Source of the DNA: Kineosporia mesophila
Lineage (GTDB): Bacteria > Actinomycetota > Actinomycetes > Actinomycetales > Kineosporiaceae
Direction of reading: 5' to 3'
DNA: 64,000 bases
Assembly (NCBI RefSeq): GCF_021129235.1
Contig: NZ_JAJOMA010000001.1
Location: forward strand, 1 to 64,000
Position numbers and translations under genes: made by a program
Shown here: positions 25,034 through 34,839 of the stretch, one piece after another
Layout of the letters: every line of letters starts with the position of its first letter
How positions within the stretch are numbered: position 1 is the first letter of the stretch
The notes under the pieces: generated by a model
Database searches by the model: none
What the model was told of the DNA's origin: nothing
What the model saw: the letters and a program-made list of their open reading frames with translations, nothing else

Positions 25034-25771
25034 ATGTCACGGGTTCCGCTCGTCCCTGGAGAGCAGACCGCCCCGGGCAGCCATCCGGACACCGGGCGGC
25101 GGATCGCGGCGGCGGCGTTCGAGCTGTTCGAGGCCCGCGGGTACGACGGCACCACCGTCGACGCCATCGCGGAGCGCGCGGGGATCGCCCGGCGCACGTT
25201 CTTCCGGTACTTCCGTTCGAAGGACGACGTGATCTTCCCCGATCACGACTCCCTGCTCGCCATGGTCAATCAGCACCTGATCGCGCAGACCGCGCTCGAC
25301 CCGATCGAGGCGATCTGCGGGGCGGTGAAGCTGGTGCTGCTCAGTTACCTCGACGACCCGCAGGTCTCGGTGCAGCGGTACCGGCTCTCGCGCAGTGTCC
25401 CCGCGCTGCGCGACCGAGAGCTGGCCAGCGTGCAGCGGTACGAGCGCACGTTCAGCCGCTATCTGCGCGGCCGGCTCTCGGGCAGCCTGCCGGAGGCCCA
25501 GGTGGTGCTGCGGGCCGACGTGATCGCGGCCGCGGTCGTCGCCGCCCACAACGCCGTGCTGCGGGAGTGGTTGCGCGCCGGGGGGAACTACGACCCGGTG
25601 GCCGACCTGGACTCCTCGTGCGGCTGGGTGACCGCTACGTTCGGCGCCCGCACCGACCCGCCGCCGGTCCCCGTCGGGGACCGGGACGACGTGGTGGTGG
25701 CCGTGTTCCGGGCCGGGCAGCCGATGGACGACGTGGTCGCCGAGATCTCCCGGACGCTGCGTAAGACCTAG
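25034..25771 (+). CDS. TetR-family transcriptional regulator
   Basis: A 245-residue DNA-binding repressor. The N-terminal helix-turn-helix is typical: RRIAAAAFELFEARGYDGTT, then VDAIAERAGIARRTFFRYFR with SKDD after it. The C-terminal ligand domain is specific and its ligand is unknown. ATG 25034 is the start closest to the domain. It converges on the Rrf2 gene with a 4-bp overlap. Confidence 0.9.
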   Translation: MSRVPLVPGEQTAPGSHPDTGRRIAAAAFELFEARGYDGTTVDAIAERAGIARRTFFRYFRSKDDVIFPDHDSLLAMVNQHLIAQTALDPIEAICGAVKLVLLSYLDDPQVSVQRYRLSRSVPALRDRELASVQRYERTFSRYLRGRLSGSLPEAQVVLRADVIAAAVVAAHNAVLREWLRAGGNYDPVADLDSSCGWVTATFGARTDPPPVPVGDRDDVVVAVFRAGQPMDDVVAEISRTLRKT

Positions 25772-26229
25772 ATGCGTGCGCGCCAGACGTCGTCGTCCGC
25801 GAGCAGCGCGGTGACCTCGGCGGGCAGGGTGCCGTTGGCGACGTCGGCGAGGGTGGCGCCCTCCAGCACGACGCGCATCTTGGCCCGCAGTGCCACCCAG
25901 ATGTCGCGCAGCGCCGTGGCGGCGCCCGAGTAGGCGACGTCTTCCGGCCGCTCACCGGCGATGTTGGCCAGCGGGCCGTCGATCACCCGGATCACGTCGG
26001 CGATCTTGATCTCGGTCGAGGGCAGGGCCAGGCGGTAACCACCCTCGGCCCCGCGCCGGCTCTGCACCAGACCGGCCGTACGCAGCTCGGCGAGGATGTT
26101 CAGCAGGAACGGCAGCGGGATGCTCTGCCGTTCGGCCACGGTCTCGGTCTTGATCCACACACCCTCCGGGGCGGCGGCCAGCTCGAGGGCCGCCCGGACT
26201 GCGTAGTCGGTCTTCGCGGAGATGCGCAC
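25768..26229 (-). CDS. Rrf2-family transcriptional regulator without cluster cysteines
   Basis: A 153-residue winged-helix regulator: MRISAKTDYAVRAALELAAA, then IPLPFLLNILAELRTAGLVQ and SRRGAEGGYRLA are the family core. The iron-sulfur cysteines of IscR/NsrR members (between about residues 90 and 110) are absent; this stretch is EDVAYSGAATALRDIWV. It is therefore probably not an Fe-S sensor. Start ATG 26229. Confidence 0.9.
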   Translation of the reverse strand: MRISAKTDYAVRAALELAAAPEGVWIKTETVAERQSIPLPFLLNILAELRTAGLVQSRRGAEGGYRLALPSTEIKIADVIRVIDGPLANIAGERPEDVAYSGAATALRDIWVALRAKMRVVLEGATLADVANGTLPAEVTALLADDDVWRARI

Positions 26230-26316
26230 CAGGCCATTGTGCCGGTAGCCGGGGGATGGGCCGACCTGCTCGACCTGCTCGCCGCCCGGGTGTGGGGCTC
26301 TGCGAACCTGGTGGAC

Positions 26317-27249
26317 ATGACCAGGCGGCGTGTCGACCCCGAGCTCGTCCTCGTCGGCGTGGTCCTGCTCTGGATCGGGATGTTCCTGCTGGTCGATGCC
26401 GTGCCCGTCGCATCACTGCCGGTCAGCGAGCTGACCCGCCAGCTGGTGCTGGGGGTGAGTACCTGGGCGATGCTCGGCTACCTGCTGAGCCGCGAGAGCG
26501 TGCTGGTGCGCTGGCAGACCCTGCTGGTGGTGCTCTTCGCCTCGATCGTCGAGTACACGTTCTCGCCGCTGCTCGAGGCCTACGTGTACCGGATCGGCAC
26601 CGTGCCGCTGTTCGTCCCGCCCGGCCACGGCCTGGTCTACCTGGCCGCGCTCGCCCTCGGCCGCAGCCGTCCGCTCCGGGCCCACCCGCGGTTCTTCGTC
26701 GGTGCGACCGCGCTCGTGGGCGGGGCCTGGGCGGTGCACGGCCTGGTTCTCGCGCAGCGGCAGGACGTGCTCGGGGCCTTCTGGTTCCTGTGCCTGCTCG
26801 GGTTCCTGGTCTGGGGCCGGGCCCGGCTGCTCTACGTCGGGGCCTTCGTCGTGGTGACCTACCTGGAACTGCTCGGCACCCACCTGAACACCTGGGCCTG
26901 GGCGCCGTTCGACCCGGTGCTGGGCGTGATCGGCCAGGGCAACCCTCCCTCGGGCGCCGCCGGTGGGTACGGCTGGTTCGACCTGTGGGCCACGTTGCTG
27001 GCACCCAGACTTCAGGCCGGGCTTCAGGTGCTGGTGAGCAGTCCCAGGGTGTCGGCGTGGAGGAGGCCGTTGGTGGCCACGGCGCTGCCGCCGAACGGGC
27101 CGTCCTTGCCCTCCACCGAGGTGAACACGCCGCCGGCCTCGACCACGATGGGCACCAGCGCGGCCATGTCGTACAGCTCCAGCGAGGGTTCGCAGGCGAT
27201 GTCCACGGCGCCCTCGGCCAGCAGCATGTACGACCAGAAGTCGCCGTAG
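26317..27249 (+). CDS. integral membrane protein, unknown function
   Basis: About 310 residues with seven or eight hydrophobic segments in the first 230 (for example [49 protein letters not shown]). The membrane part ends near [13 protein letters not shown]. The remaining 75 residues are encoded antisense to the end of hisN (27024-27249), are Ser/Pro/Thr-rich and look like read-through. The natural stop may have been lost. ATG 26317 is chosen at the start of the first basic residues (MTRRRVDPE). Confidence 0.65.
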   Translation: MTRRRVDPELVLVGVVLLWIGMFLLVDAVPVASLPVSELTRQLVLGVSTWAMLGYLLSRESVLVRWQTLLVVLFASIVEYTFSPLLEAYVYRIGTVPLFVPPGHGLVYLAALALGRSRPLRAHPRFFVGATALVGGAWAVHGLVLAQRQDVLGAFWFLCLLGFLVWGRARLLYVGAFVVVTYLELLGTHLNTWAWAPFDPVLGVIGQGNPPSGAAGGYGWFDLWATLLAPRLQAGLQVLVSSPRVSAWRRPLVATALPPNGPSLPSTEVNTPPASTTMGTSAAMSYSSSEGSQAMSTAPSASSMYDQKSP

Positions 27250-27806
27250 GCCCGGGTCCGCCACACCGTGCGCATCAGCTCGGCGAAGTTGTCGCCCAGG
27301 CCGCGCTCGTCCCAGCCGCCCAGCGAGGAGTAGGAGAGCGAGGCGTCCTGCAGTTCGGCGACGCCCGACACCTGGATGCGCCGGGCCTTGGTCAGGCTCC
27401 GCCCGGTCCAGGCGCCCGTGCCCTGGCTCGCCCACCAGCGCCGCTGGAGGGAGGGGGCCGAGACCAGGCCGACCACCGGCGTCCCGTTGTCGACCAGCGC
27501 GATCAGGGTGGCCCAGACGGGTACGCCCCGCACGAAGTTCTTGGTGCCGTCGATCGGGTCGACGATCCACTGCCGGGGGCTGTTCCCGGTCACGCCGAAC
27601 TCCTCGCCGAGCACCGAGTCGCGCGGCCGCGTGCGCTTGAGCTGGGTGCGGATCATCTCCTCGGCCGAACGGTCGGCGTCGCTCACCGGGGTGAGGTCGG
27701 GCTTCGTCTCCACCCGGAGGTCCGCCGCCTGGAACCGGGCCAGCGTCACCGAGTCCACCTGGTCCGCGAGCACGTGTGCAAGGCGGAGATCGTCTTCATA
27801 GCCCAC
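27024..27806 (-). CDS. hisN: histidinol-phosphatase HisN (IMPase family)
   Basis: A 260-residue inositol-monophosphatase-fold enzyme that makes histidinol from its phosphate. It reads closely like actinobacterial His[13 protein letters not shown] at the start, [19 protein letters not shown], the metal motif [15 protein letters not shown] and the C-terminal [19 protein letters not shown]. Other actinomycetes place it with aroA and rsgA, as here, although a DUF2231 gene now separates them. Start GTG 27806. Confidence 0.9.
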   Translation of the reverse strand: MGYEDDLRLAHVLADQVDSVTLARFQAADLRVETKPDLTPVSDADRSAEEMIRTQLKRTRPRDSVLGEEFGVTGNSPRQWIVDPIDGTKNFVRGVPVWATLIALVDNGTPVVGLVSAPSLQRRWWASQGTGAWTGRSLTKARRIQVSGVAELQDASLSYSSLGGWDERGLGDNFAELMRTVWRTRAYGDFWSYMLLAEGAVDIACEPSLELYDMAALVPIVVEAGGVFTSVEGKDGPFGGSAVATNGLLHADTLGLLTST

Positions 27807-27969
27807 AGCCGCCGACGGTACAGCCCCTTGGTCACGCGAAGGTCACGGTGGTGAACACTGCGATTACTGGGAAATGGCTCAGGAATTCCTGTGTCCGGGC
27901 CGAGTAGGACCAGGTACTAGAACCTTTGATACATCGCCGAGAATTGATTGAGGGTTTAAGCTTCTCGCC

Positions 27970-28452
27970 ATGTTCGATCTCATCAACGGTCTGCCGGTCC
28001 ACGCGCTCGTCGTCCACGCCGTCGTCGTGCTGCTGCCGCTGATGTCGGTGGTCACGGTCGCATTCGTGATCCGTCCCCGCTGGCGCCGCGAGCTCCCGTG
28101 GGCCGTGCTGGGAAATCTTCTCGCCGCCGCCGCGACCTACGCCGCCCTGGAATCCGGCGAGAAACTCCAGGCCCGTCTCAGTAATCCGGGTTTCGAGCCG
28201 GTGGCCAAGGACCACGGTGATATTGCGCAGTACCTGATTTACTTCGCGATCGCGCAGTTCGTGGTCTCGCTCGTCGTCTGGCTGCTACTGCGCACCCGGG
28301 ACGAGGCCCCCCGCACCTCCACCCCGAAGCTGGCGACCTCGATCGTGCTGACCCTGGCGGTCGGCGTCGCGGCGATCGCCTGGACCTACCGGGTGGGCGA
28401 CAGCGGCGCCAAGGCAGTGTGGAAAGACTCGATCGCCTCGACGAATCAGTAG
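27970..28452 (+). CDS. DUF2231 membrane protein
   Basis: A 160-residue protein with four transmembrane helices. The DUF2231 signature GLPVHALVVHAVVVLLPL is at the N-terminus, with the paired histidines inside the first helix, and RPRWRRELPWAVLGN follows. The histidines suggest haem or metal binding in some relatives; the role is unknown. It is divergent from hisN and its stop overlaps the end of rsgA by 7 bp. Confidence 0.82.
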   Translation: MFDLINGLPVHALVVHAVVVLLPLMSVVTVAFVIRPRWRRELPWAVLGNLLAAAATYAALESGEKLQARLSNPGFEPVAKDHGDIAQYLIYFAIAQFVVSLVVWLLLRTRDEAPRTSTPKLATSIVLTLAVGVAAIAWTYRVGDSGAKAVWKDSIASTNQ

Positions 28453-29480
28453 TCGGGCGTTCCCACCCGCGCCCGCAGGAGTCGCCTGAACGACTCCAGC
28501 CGGGCCGGGCCGGACGCCCCGGCCCGGCCCTCGGCCACCCACGCATCGAGCCCGCACTCCGGCTCGTCGTGGGTGCAGCCGCGCGGGCACTCGTCGGTGC
28601 CGGCCTCCAGCTCCGGGAAGGCCCCGACCAGACGGTCGGGGTCGACGTGCCCCAGGCCGAAGGACCGCACGCCGGGGGTGTCCACCACCCAGCCGCCGCC
28701 GGGCAGTCGCAGGGCGACCGCCGAGGTGGAGGTGTGCCGGCCCCGGCCGGTCACGTCGTTGACCCGGCCGATCGCCCGGTCGGACCCGGTCAGGGCGTTG
28801 ACCAGGGTGGACTTGCCCACGCCGGAGTGGCCCACGAGCACGGTGACGCGCCCGGCCAGGCGTTCACGCACGGCGTCGAGCCCCTGGACGCCCTCGCCGG
28901 AGCGCCGGGAGACCAGCCAGGGCACGTCGAGCGCCGCGTACTGGGCCGTGAACTCCGCCGGGTCGGCCAGGTCGGCCTTGGTCAGCACCAGTAGCGGGTC
29001 GAGCGAGGCGTCGTAGGCCGCGACCAGGCAGCGGTCGACCATGCGCGGGCGCGGCACCGGGTCGGCCAGCGCGGTGACGATGGCCAGCTGGTCGGCGTTC
29101 GCCACGATCACCCGCTCGACCACGTCGGTGTCGTCGGCGCTGCGCCGCAGCAGGGAGGTGCGCGGCTCGACCCGGACGATGCGGGCCAGCGAACCGGCCG
29201 ACCCGGTCACGTCGCCGACCAGGCCCACCCGGTCGCCGACCACCACCGCGGTGCGGCCCAGCTCGCGGGCCTTCATCGCGGTGATGACCAGGTCGTCGGC
29301 CTCTTCACTGCCGAAACCACCCAGCAGACAGCCGAACCGGCCGCGGTCGACGGTGACGACCTGGGCCGTCACGGCGTCCGCGTGCAGCGGGCGTTCCTTG
29401 GTGCGGGGACGGTTCCCCTTGGGGTTGGGCCGGAACCGGATCTGGGACTCGTCGTCCTGGCCCCTCCGCCGGGGACTCAC
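28446..29480 (-). CDS. rsgA: ribosome small-subunit-dependent GTPase A (RsgA)
   Basis: A 344-residue late-acting 30S assembly GTPase. An N-terminal OB-fold region is followed by the circularly permuted G domain: G4 TKADLADP, G1 [13 protein letters not shown]2/G3 GRHTST and DTPGVRSFG. The zinc knuckle [15 protein letters not shown] closes the protein. Start GTG 29480 overlaps the aroA stop by 4 bp, so translation is coupled. Confidence 0.94.
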   Translation of the reverse strand: MSPRRRGQDDESQIRFRPNPKGNRPRTKERPLHADAVTAQVVTVDRGRFGCLLGGFGSEEADDLVITAMKARELGRTAVVVGDRVGLVGDVTGSAGSLARIVRVEPRTSLLRRSADDTDVVERVIVANADQLAIVTALADPVPRPRMVDRCLVAAYDASLDPLLVLTKADLADPAEFTAQYAALDVPWLVSRRSGEGVQGLDAVRERLAGRVTVLVGHSGVGKSTLVNALTGSDRAIGRVNDVTGRGRHTSTSAVALRLPGGGWVVDTPGVRSFGLGHVDPDRLVGAFPELEAGTDECPRGCTHDEPECGLDAWVAEGRAGASGPARLESFRRLLRARVGTPDY

Positions 29481-30808
29481 CGGTGTCCGGTGCCGTCCGG
29501 ACCGGTCAGCATCCGCTCCCAGAGTTGCGTGAACTCGGGCAGGGTCTTGGCGGTGGTGCCGATGTCTTCCACGCTGATGCCCGGCACCTTCAGCCCGATC
29601 ACCGCACCGGCCGTGGCCATCCGGTGGTCGGCGTAGCTGTGGAACACGCCGCCGCGCAGCGGGGCCGGCTTGATGATCAGGCCGTCCTCGGTCTCGGTGA
29701 CGTCGCCGCCGAGCCGGTTCAGCTCGGTGGCCAGGGCCTTGAGCCGGTCGGTCTCGTGGCCCCGCAGGTGCGCGATGCCGCGCAGGTGCGACGGGGTACC
29801 GGCGAGCGCCGCGATCGCGGCAACGGTGGGGGTGAGCTCACCGGCCGCGCTCAGGTCGGCGTCGAGGCCGTAGACCTCGCCGGTGCCGCGCACGGTCAGC
29901 CCGTCGCGGTCGAGGGTGACGTCGGCACCCATCTCGTCGAACAGGTCGCGCAGGTGGTCGCCCGCCTGGGTGGTGTACTGCGGCCAGCCCGGGATCGTCA
30001 CCTGCCCGCCCGCGACCATGGCCGCGGCCAGGAACGGCGCGGCGTTGGAGAGGTCGGGCTCGACCATCACGTCGAGGCCGCCGACCCGGCCGGGCTCGAC
30101 CCGCCACACGTCGGGCTCGGAGTCGTCGATGACCACGCCGACGTCACGCAGCGCCTCGACGGTCATCGTGACGTGCGGCTCGCTGGGCACCTGACCGCCG
30201 ATGTGGCGCAGGGTCAGGCCCTCCTCGAACCGGGCGCCGGCCAGCAGAAGCGCGGAGACGAACTGGGACGACGCCGAGGAGTCGATCTCCAGCGTGCCGC
30301 CCCGCACCGAGCCGGTGCCCTTCACGGTGAACGGCAGACGCCCGCCGCCGTTGTCGTCGACGTCGATCCCGAGACCGCGCAGGGCGTTGATGATCGGGCC
30401 CATCGGCCGGACCCGGGCGTGCGGATCACCGTCGAAGAAGATGTCGCCGTCGGCCAGGGCCGCGATCGGCGGCACGAAACGCATGACCGTGCCGGCCAGG
30501 CCGACGTCGATCGAGGCCGGGCCACGCAGACGCCCAGGCGTGATCAGCCAGTCGGCGCCGAACGCCCCGGTGGCGCCCGCGTCCTGGAGGTCGGTGCCCA
30601 GGCTGCGCACGGCCTCGGCCATGAGCAGCGTGTCGCGGGACCGCAGGGGAGCGCGCAGCCGGGACGGCTCGTCGGCGATCGCGGCCAGCACCAGATACCG
30701 GTTGGTGAGCGACTTGGAACCGGGCAGGAACACCGTCGCGGAGACCGGGCCTTCCACGGTCGGGGCCGGCCAGTTCTCTGTCGCCTCGTCGCTCACCGGG
30801 GTACTCAT
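29477..30808 (-). CDS. aroA: 3-phosphoshikimate 1-carboxyvinyltransferase (EPSP synthase)
   Basis: A 443-residue shikimate pathway enzyme joining PEP to shikimate 3-phosphate. Landmarks are [16 protein letters not shown] (shikimate and PEP lysine), [12 protein letters not shown] (the usual NAGTAMRP position), [42 protein letters not shown] and [12 protein letters not shown]. The LAGTVMR form is common in actinobacteria. The ATG at 30808 starts the family N-terminus. It is the first gene of the aroA-rsgA unit. Confidence 0.94.
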   Translation of the reverse strand: MSTPVSDEATENWPAPTVEGPVSATVFLPGSKSLTNRYLVLAAIADEPSRLRAPLRSRDTLLMAEAVRSLGTDLQDAGATGAFGADWLITPGRLRGPASIDVGLAGTVMRFVPPIAALADGDIFFDGDPHARVRPMGPIINALRGLGIDVDDNGGGRLPFTVKGTGSVRGGTLEIDSSASSQFVSALLLAGARFEEGLTLRHIGGQVPSEPHVTMTVEALRDVGVVIDDSEPDVWRVEPGRVGGLDVMVEPDLSNAAPFLAAAMVAGGQVTIPGWPQYTTQAGDHLRDLFDEMGADVTLDRDGLTVRGTGEVYGLDADLSAAGELTPTVAAIAALAGTPSHLRGIAHLRGHETDRLKALATELNRLGGDVTETEDGLIIKPAPLRGGVFHSYADHRMATAGAVIGLKVPGISVEDIGTTAKTLPEFTQLWERMLTGPDGTGHR

Positions 30809-30938
30809 CGTTTCGCTCGCGCCACTTCCGTCATCGCCTTCACCGTTAACACAGGTATCGAGCGACGAGACTATCCGCCGTGAGCGTGCGGAGGCAGCCC
30901 CGTGTCCCCGGGCTCGTGCAGCCCGGGGAGCACACGCC

Positions 30939-31601
30939 CTAGACGTGCAGGCTGTCACCGGCCTTGCGAGCCGCCTTCTGGGCCTTGGCGTACTGCTTGG
31001 CCGTGACCTTCTCGGCCTTGCGGCGGGCCCGGCGGCTGGTCTTGCCGGCGTCCTTCGCGGCCTGCTGAGCGGCCTTCCTGGCCTTCTTCGTGGCCTTGCG
31101 GCCGGAGTCGCGCACCTCGATCAGCGACTCGGACGCGTCCACGCGCGCCTCCCGCACCGCGACGGCGGCGGCCTTGCGGGCCTTGCGGCCGCGGTACGCC
31201 ACGCTGGGTTTGCCCTGCGTGTCCACCGTCGCCAGCAGCGCGCCGCCGATCAGGCCGAGCGTCTTCACGAACGTGGCCTGCTTCTCGCGACGCAGCGTCG
31301 GGTCCTTCTCCTTCCAGAAGGGCTCGATCGGCTGCACCACGGGGGCGGTGGCCACGATCGCCAGCGCGGAGAGCCGCGGCAGGCGGCCGACGGCCAGCAG
31401 CGAACCCGCGACGGCCGTCACGGCACCGGCGGAACGCACGACCATCACCGGGTCGTTCGGCAGGCGCAGGGGCCCCGAGACCTGGTTCAGGACCGGCTTG
31501 GCGGCCTCGGCGTGGGAGGCGGGATGACGCGCGACCTCGACCCCGGACTGGATCAGGGGAGCGGCAAGCAGGGGGCGGGCAATACGGCGGACGATCGTCA
31601 T
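30939..31601 (-). CDS. DoxX-family membrane protein with Lys/Ala-rich tail
   Basis: A 220-residue protein. The N-terminal 130 residues contain the DoxX-type four-helix region ([38 protein letters not shown]). The last 80 residues form a strongly basic, alanine-rich helix ([20 protein letters not shown]) predicted to lie in the cytoplasm. DoxX proteins next to sigR occur in other actinobacteria and may be involved in redox homeostasis. ATG 31601. Confidence 0.82.
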   Translation of the reverse strand: MTIVRRIARPLLAAPLIQSGVEVARHPASHAEAAKPVLNQVSGPLRLPNDPVMVVRSAGAVTAVAGSLLAVGRLPRLSALAIVATAPVVQPIEPFWKEKDPTLRREKQATFVKTLGLIGGALLATVDTQGKPSVAYRGRKARKAAAVAVREARVDASESLIEVRDSGRKATKKARKAAQQAAKDAGKTSRRARRKAEKVTAKQYAKAQKAARKAGDSLHV

Positions 31602-31706
31602 GGTCCTTTGCTACTCCTGATCGCCCTCCGACGCGAACGGACAGGCCGGAAAAGCACCTAAATCAGCACCGGTTCACAGCCCGGCGCGGCGTTTAGGCTG
31701 GATCAC

Positions 31707-32588
31707 ATGTGCGGACGGTACGCGTCGAGTCGCGGTCACGAGGAGCTCGTCGTCGAGTTCGAGGTCGAGGAGGACCATCTCGACGATCCCCGGGCGGTGG
31801 AGGCGAAGTACAACATCGCGCCCACCGACACCGTGCCCGTGGTGATGGAACGGATGGAGAAACCGGCGCCCGACGAGTCCGATGTGGATGCCCTGGTGAC
31901 GGCTGCCCTGGCCAACGATGCGCAGCACGACGCCCGGGCGGTGCGGCAGTTGCGCCCGCTGCGGTGGGGTCTGGTGCCGTCGTGGAGCAAGGACGCCTCC
32001 GGGGGCGCCCGCATGATCAACGCCCGGCTGGAGACACTGCTCGACAAACCCGCCTTCAAGAAGGCCGCGCTGTCGCGGCGCTGCCTGGTGCCGGCCGACG
32101 GCTGGTACGAGTGGCAGGTCAGCCCGACCGAGAAGGATGCCAAGGGCAAGCCCCGCAAGCAGCCGTTCTTCATGAGCCCCGCCGACGGTTCGCCGGGCCT
32201 GGCCCTGGCCGGGATCTACGAGTTCTGGCGCGACCGGGCCGCGGACCCCGACGGCCCGGTCGCCTGGCTGGTCACCTTCGCCGTCATCACCACCGCCGCC
32301 GAGCCCGGTCTGGACACGATCCACGACCGGATGCCGCTGGTGCTGCCGAAAGACCGCTGGGCCGCCTGGCTGGACCCGGGCGTGAAGGCCGCCGCCGACG
32401 TCCACAATCTGACCATTGACCTTCCGGCGGGCCGATTCTCGGCGCTGCCGATCACCACCCGGGTGAACTCCGTGCGCAACGACGGGCCCGCCCTGCTCGA
32501 GCCGGCCCCCGCCGACAGCCTGATCGGCGTGGTCGACCCGGCCACCGGGGAGTTGCTCGGCGGTCCGGTCGAGGATTCCCTGTTCTGA
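31707..32588 (+). CDS. SRAP-family abasic-site DNA-crosslinking protein (YedK/HMCES type)
   Basis: A 293-residue protein starting MCGRYASS, so Cys2 becomes the N-terminal residue that bonds abasic sites in single-stranded DNA. Other conserved parts are YNIAPTDTVPVV (Asn of the active site), LRWGLVPSWSKD, MINARLETL, KKAALSRRCLVPADGWYEW (Glu) and HDRMPLVLP (His). It is followed by a hydrolase gene with a 1-bp overlap. No LexA box is visible upstream. Confidence 0.93.
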   Translation: MCGRYASSRGHEELVVEFEVEEDHLDDPRAVEAKYNIAPTDTVPVVMERMEKPAPDESDVDALVTAALANDAQHDARAVRQLRPLRWGLVPSWSKDASGGARMINARLETLLDKPAFKKAALSRRCLVPADGWYEWQVSPTEKDAKGKPRKQPFFMSPADGSPGLALAGIYEFWRDRAADPDGPVAWLVTFAVITTAAEPGLDTIHDRMPLVLPKDRWAAWLDPGVKAAADVHNLTIDLPAGRFSALPITTRVNSVRNDGPALLEPAPADSLIGVVDPATGELLGGPVEDSLF

Positions 32589-33292
32589 TGGCGAGCCGAG
32601 TGATTGAGGACGAGGCCGAGCGTCCGGTGGGGGAGCTCGCGTCGGTCGTGGTCGAGATCCCGACCGGGACGGGCCCGGCCCGCGCCCACCTCTGGACGCC
32701 GGACGGGCCGCCGGTGGGCCGGATCGTGCTCGGGCACGGAGCCGGGGGCGGTATCGGTGCGGCCGACCTGGTCGCGGTGCGCGATCGGGCCGTGGCCGCC
32801 GGCTGGCAGGCCGTGCTGGTCGAGCAGCCCTGGCGGGTGGCCGGCAAGAAGGTCGCCTCGCCGCCGCCCCGGCTCGACATCGGCTGGAACGCCGTGATGG
32901 AGGCTCTGCCCGCCCTGCCCGGGGTGCCCCTCGTGGTCGGGGGCCGCAGCGCGGGGGCCCGGGTGGCCTGCCGCACCGCCGCCGCCCACGGCGCCCGGGC
33001 GGTGCTCTGCCTGGCCTTCCCCCTCCACCCGCCCGGCCGTCCGGAAAAATCCCGGGCCCACGAACTGGCGCTGCCGCACGAGGCCGATATCGACGTGCTG
33101 GTGGTGCAGGGGCACCGCGACGCGTTCGGCTCCGGGCCCGACATCGCGGCGCTGGAACTGCCCGGCGTCGAGGTCCGCGGCGTCGAAGGTGATCACTCTC
33201 TGAAGAAGTACGGACCGGTCGCGGACGCGGTCGCCGACCGCCTGCCCGAATGGGCCAGGGCGTGGCCAACCGCGGTCGACGGAGCGGAATGA
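32588..33292 (+). CDS. alpha/beta hydrolase family protein
   Basis: A 234-residue small hydrolase. The oxyanion strand GRIVLGHGAGGGIGAADL, nucleophile elbow GGRSAGARVA, a late QGHRDAFG aspartate and GDHSLKKYG histidine give a triad like dienelactone hydrolase/COG3571 proteins. Substrate unknown. Start ATG 32588 shares its A with the SRAP stop, so the two are translationally coupled. Confidence 0.82.
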   Translation: MASRVIEDEAERPVGELASVVVEIPTGTGPARAHLWTPDGPPVGRIVLGHGAGGGIGAADLVAVRDRAVAAGWQAVLVEQPWRVAGKKVASPPPRLDIGWNAVMEALPALPGVPLVVGGRSAGARVACRTAAAHGARAVLCLAFPLHPPGRPEKSRAHELALPHEADIDVLVVQGHRDAFGSGPDIAALELPGVEVRGVEGDHSLKKYGPVADAVADRLPEWARAWPTAVDGAE

Positions 33293-33597
33293 CCTCCCGG
33301 CTTCGTGCGTTGTGACCACTGCGAAAGTAATCATCGGCCCGTGGGCCCGGGCGTGTCGGAGAATCCAGGCAGGTGGGTTCGTGACCTTCGGTGACCGTTA
33401 CGTAAATCCCTCATGACAGCAACCGTGATCGTGACGGCGGGGTTGTTCATGGGCGTCCGCGAAGAGTGAGGAGTGCGCCGTTGCTACTCGTGACGACGGT
33501 GGAAGAACGGTCTTCCGGGACCAATCAGTCGTCCGGCCAGTCCACAGGGCGAACCTGGGCGGGAAAAGCCGCTCCGGTGCAGCTAGGCTCGTCGGTG

Positions 33598-34218
33598 ATG
33601 GATGCCCAAGCGGGTCGCGCACCGGCGACTGAGAACCCCGAGGAGCGGTCTGCCCGCTTCGAGCGGGATGCCCTGCAGTACCTGGACCAGCTCTACTCGG
33701 CGGCCCTCCGGATGACGCGTAACCCCGCGGACGCCGAGGATCTCGTCCAGGAGACCTTCACCAAGGCGTTCGCGTCCTTCCATCAGTACCAGCCGGGCAC
33801 GAACCTGAAGGCCTGGCTGTACCGGATCCTGACGAACGCGTACATCAACACGTACCGCAAGAAGCAGCGCGAGCCCCAGCAGGCCCAGACCGACGAGATC
33901 GAGGACTGGCAGATCGCGCGGGCCGGTTCGCACACCTCGGCCGGGCTGCGTTCCGCCGAGGCCGAGGCGCTCGACCGGCTGCCCGACTCGGACGTGAAAG
34001 AGGCTCTGCAGCGCATCCCCGAGGAGTTCCGCATCGCGGTCTACCTCGCCGATGTCGAGGGCTTCGCCTACCGGGAGATCGCCGAGATCATGGGCACCCC
34101 GATCGGCACGGTCATGTCGCGGCTGCACCGCGGCCGACGGCAGCTGCGTGACCTGCTCGAGGAGTACGCTGCGGAACGCGGCTTCGTCGCCGCGCGGTCA
34201 GAGGATGGTGCGGCATGA
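33598..34218 (+). CDS. sigR: ECF sigma factor SigR/SigH (thiol stress)
   Basis: A 206-residue ECF sigma factor with region 2 ([37 protein letters not shown]) and region 4 ([39 protein letters not shown]). It directs the disulfide-stress regulon and is held by the zinc anti-sigma RsrA encoded next, whose start overlaps its stop by 4 bp. ATG 33598 gives the standard length. The frame stays open 44 codons further up to GTG 33466, matching the situation in Streptomyces, where a longer unstable SigR isoform uses an upstream start. The preceding 33293-33465 holds no gene. Confidence 0.92.
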   Translation: MDAQAGRAPATENPEERSARFERDALQYLDQLYSAALRMTRNPADAEDLVQETFTKAFASFHQYQPGTNLKAWLYRILTNAYINTYRKKQREPQQAQTDEIEDWQIARAGSHTSAGLRSAEAEALDRLPDSDVKEALQRIPEEFRIAVYLADVEGFAYREIAEIMGTPIGTVMSRLHRGRRQLRDLLEEYAAERGFVAARSEDGAA

Positions 34219-34472
34219 GCAGCTGCAATGAGCCCGACTGTTCCAAGGTGCTCGACCAGGTCTACGAATACCTGGACGGTGAGCTCGGCGAGGCGGATCT
34301 GGACCAGATCCGCCAGCACCTCGACGACTGCTCGCCCTGCCTGCAGCAGTACGACCTCGACGTAGCGCTCAAGGCCCTGGTGCGCCGTTGCTGCCGGGAG
34401 ACGGCCCCCGCCGACCTGCGCGACCGCATCATGATCAAGATTACCGAGGCCCGGATCGAGCTGAACGGCTAG
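34215..34472 (+). CDS. rsrA: anti-sigma factor RsrA
   Basis: An 85-residue zinc-binding redox switch for SigR. The zinc motif H35-x3-C39-x2-C42 is intact, with further cysteines at C4, C9, C59 and C60, the same set as Streptomyces RsrA. Oxidation to a disulfide would release zinc and SigR. ATG overlaps the sigR stop (ATGA). Confidence 0.94.
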   Translation: MSSCNEPDCSKVLDQVYEYLDGELGEADLDQIRQHLDDCSPCLQQYDLDVALKALVRRCCRETAPADLRDRIMIKITEARIELNG

Positions 34473-34547
34473 GACCTGTCCAGCCGGCCCACCGGTTGCC
34501 CCACAGTAGGCGATGATCCGCAGGACAGGACCTAGAGCCTGGCCCGT

Positions 34548-34595
34548 ACACACAGAAGGCGTTGCTCCCGTGAGGGGGCAACGCCTTCTGTGTGT
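34548..34595. terminator. strong bidirectional terminator hairpin
   Basis: ACACACAGAAGGCGTTGC pairs with GCAACGCCTTCTGTGTGT through a stem of about 20 bp and a small loop, between the convergent rsrA and bL37 genes. A short TTT follows on the + strand. Confidence 0.85.
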
Positions 34596-34614
34596 TTCGC
34601 TGATGCGCGTTGGC

Positions 34615-34689
34615 TCAGGCGTTGGGACGGCGACCGTGGTTGGCCGCGCTGCCCTTGCGCGAGCGGCGCTTGCGTCCGCGCTTGCTCAT
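34615..34689 (-). CDS. 50S ribosomal protein bL37, 24 aa
   Basis: A 24-residue highly basic peptide, MSKRGRKRRSRKG to the end GRRPNA, preceded by a perfect-distance GGAGAAG. It corresponds to the mycobacterial large-subunit protein bL37, which is 24 residues and also ends NHGKRPNA. The gene is too short for ordinary gene callers. It faces rsrA across a strong hairpin terminator. Confidence 0.87.
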   Translation of the reverse strand: MSKRGRKRRSRKGSAANHGRRPNA

Positions 34690-34839
34690 GGCACTTCTCC
34701 TTCACTCGACTACCCGCCATCATTTCATGCCCGGGCCGGTGCTCCGGCCAGGCCGGGATGGAGCAGGGATCGAGCCGGGACCGGGCGGCCTTGACCCGGG
34801 ATTCTCAAGAGTTGCTCAGGACGGCCGATCGAAGTACCC

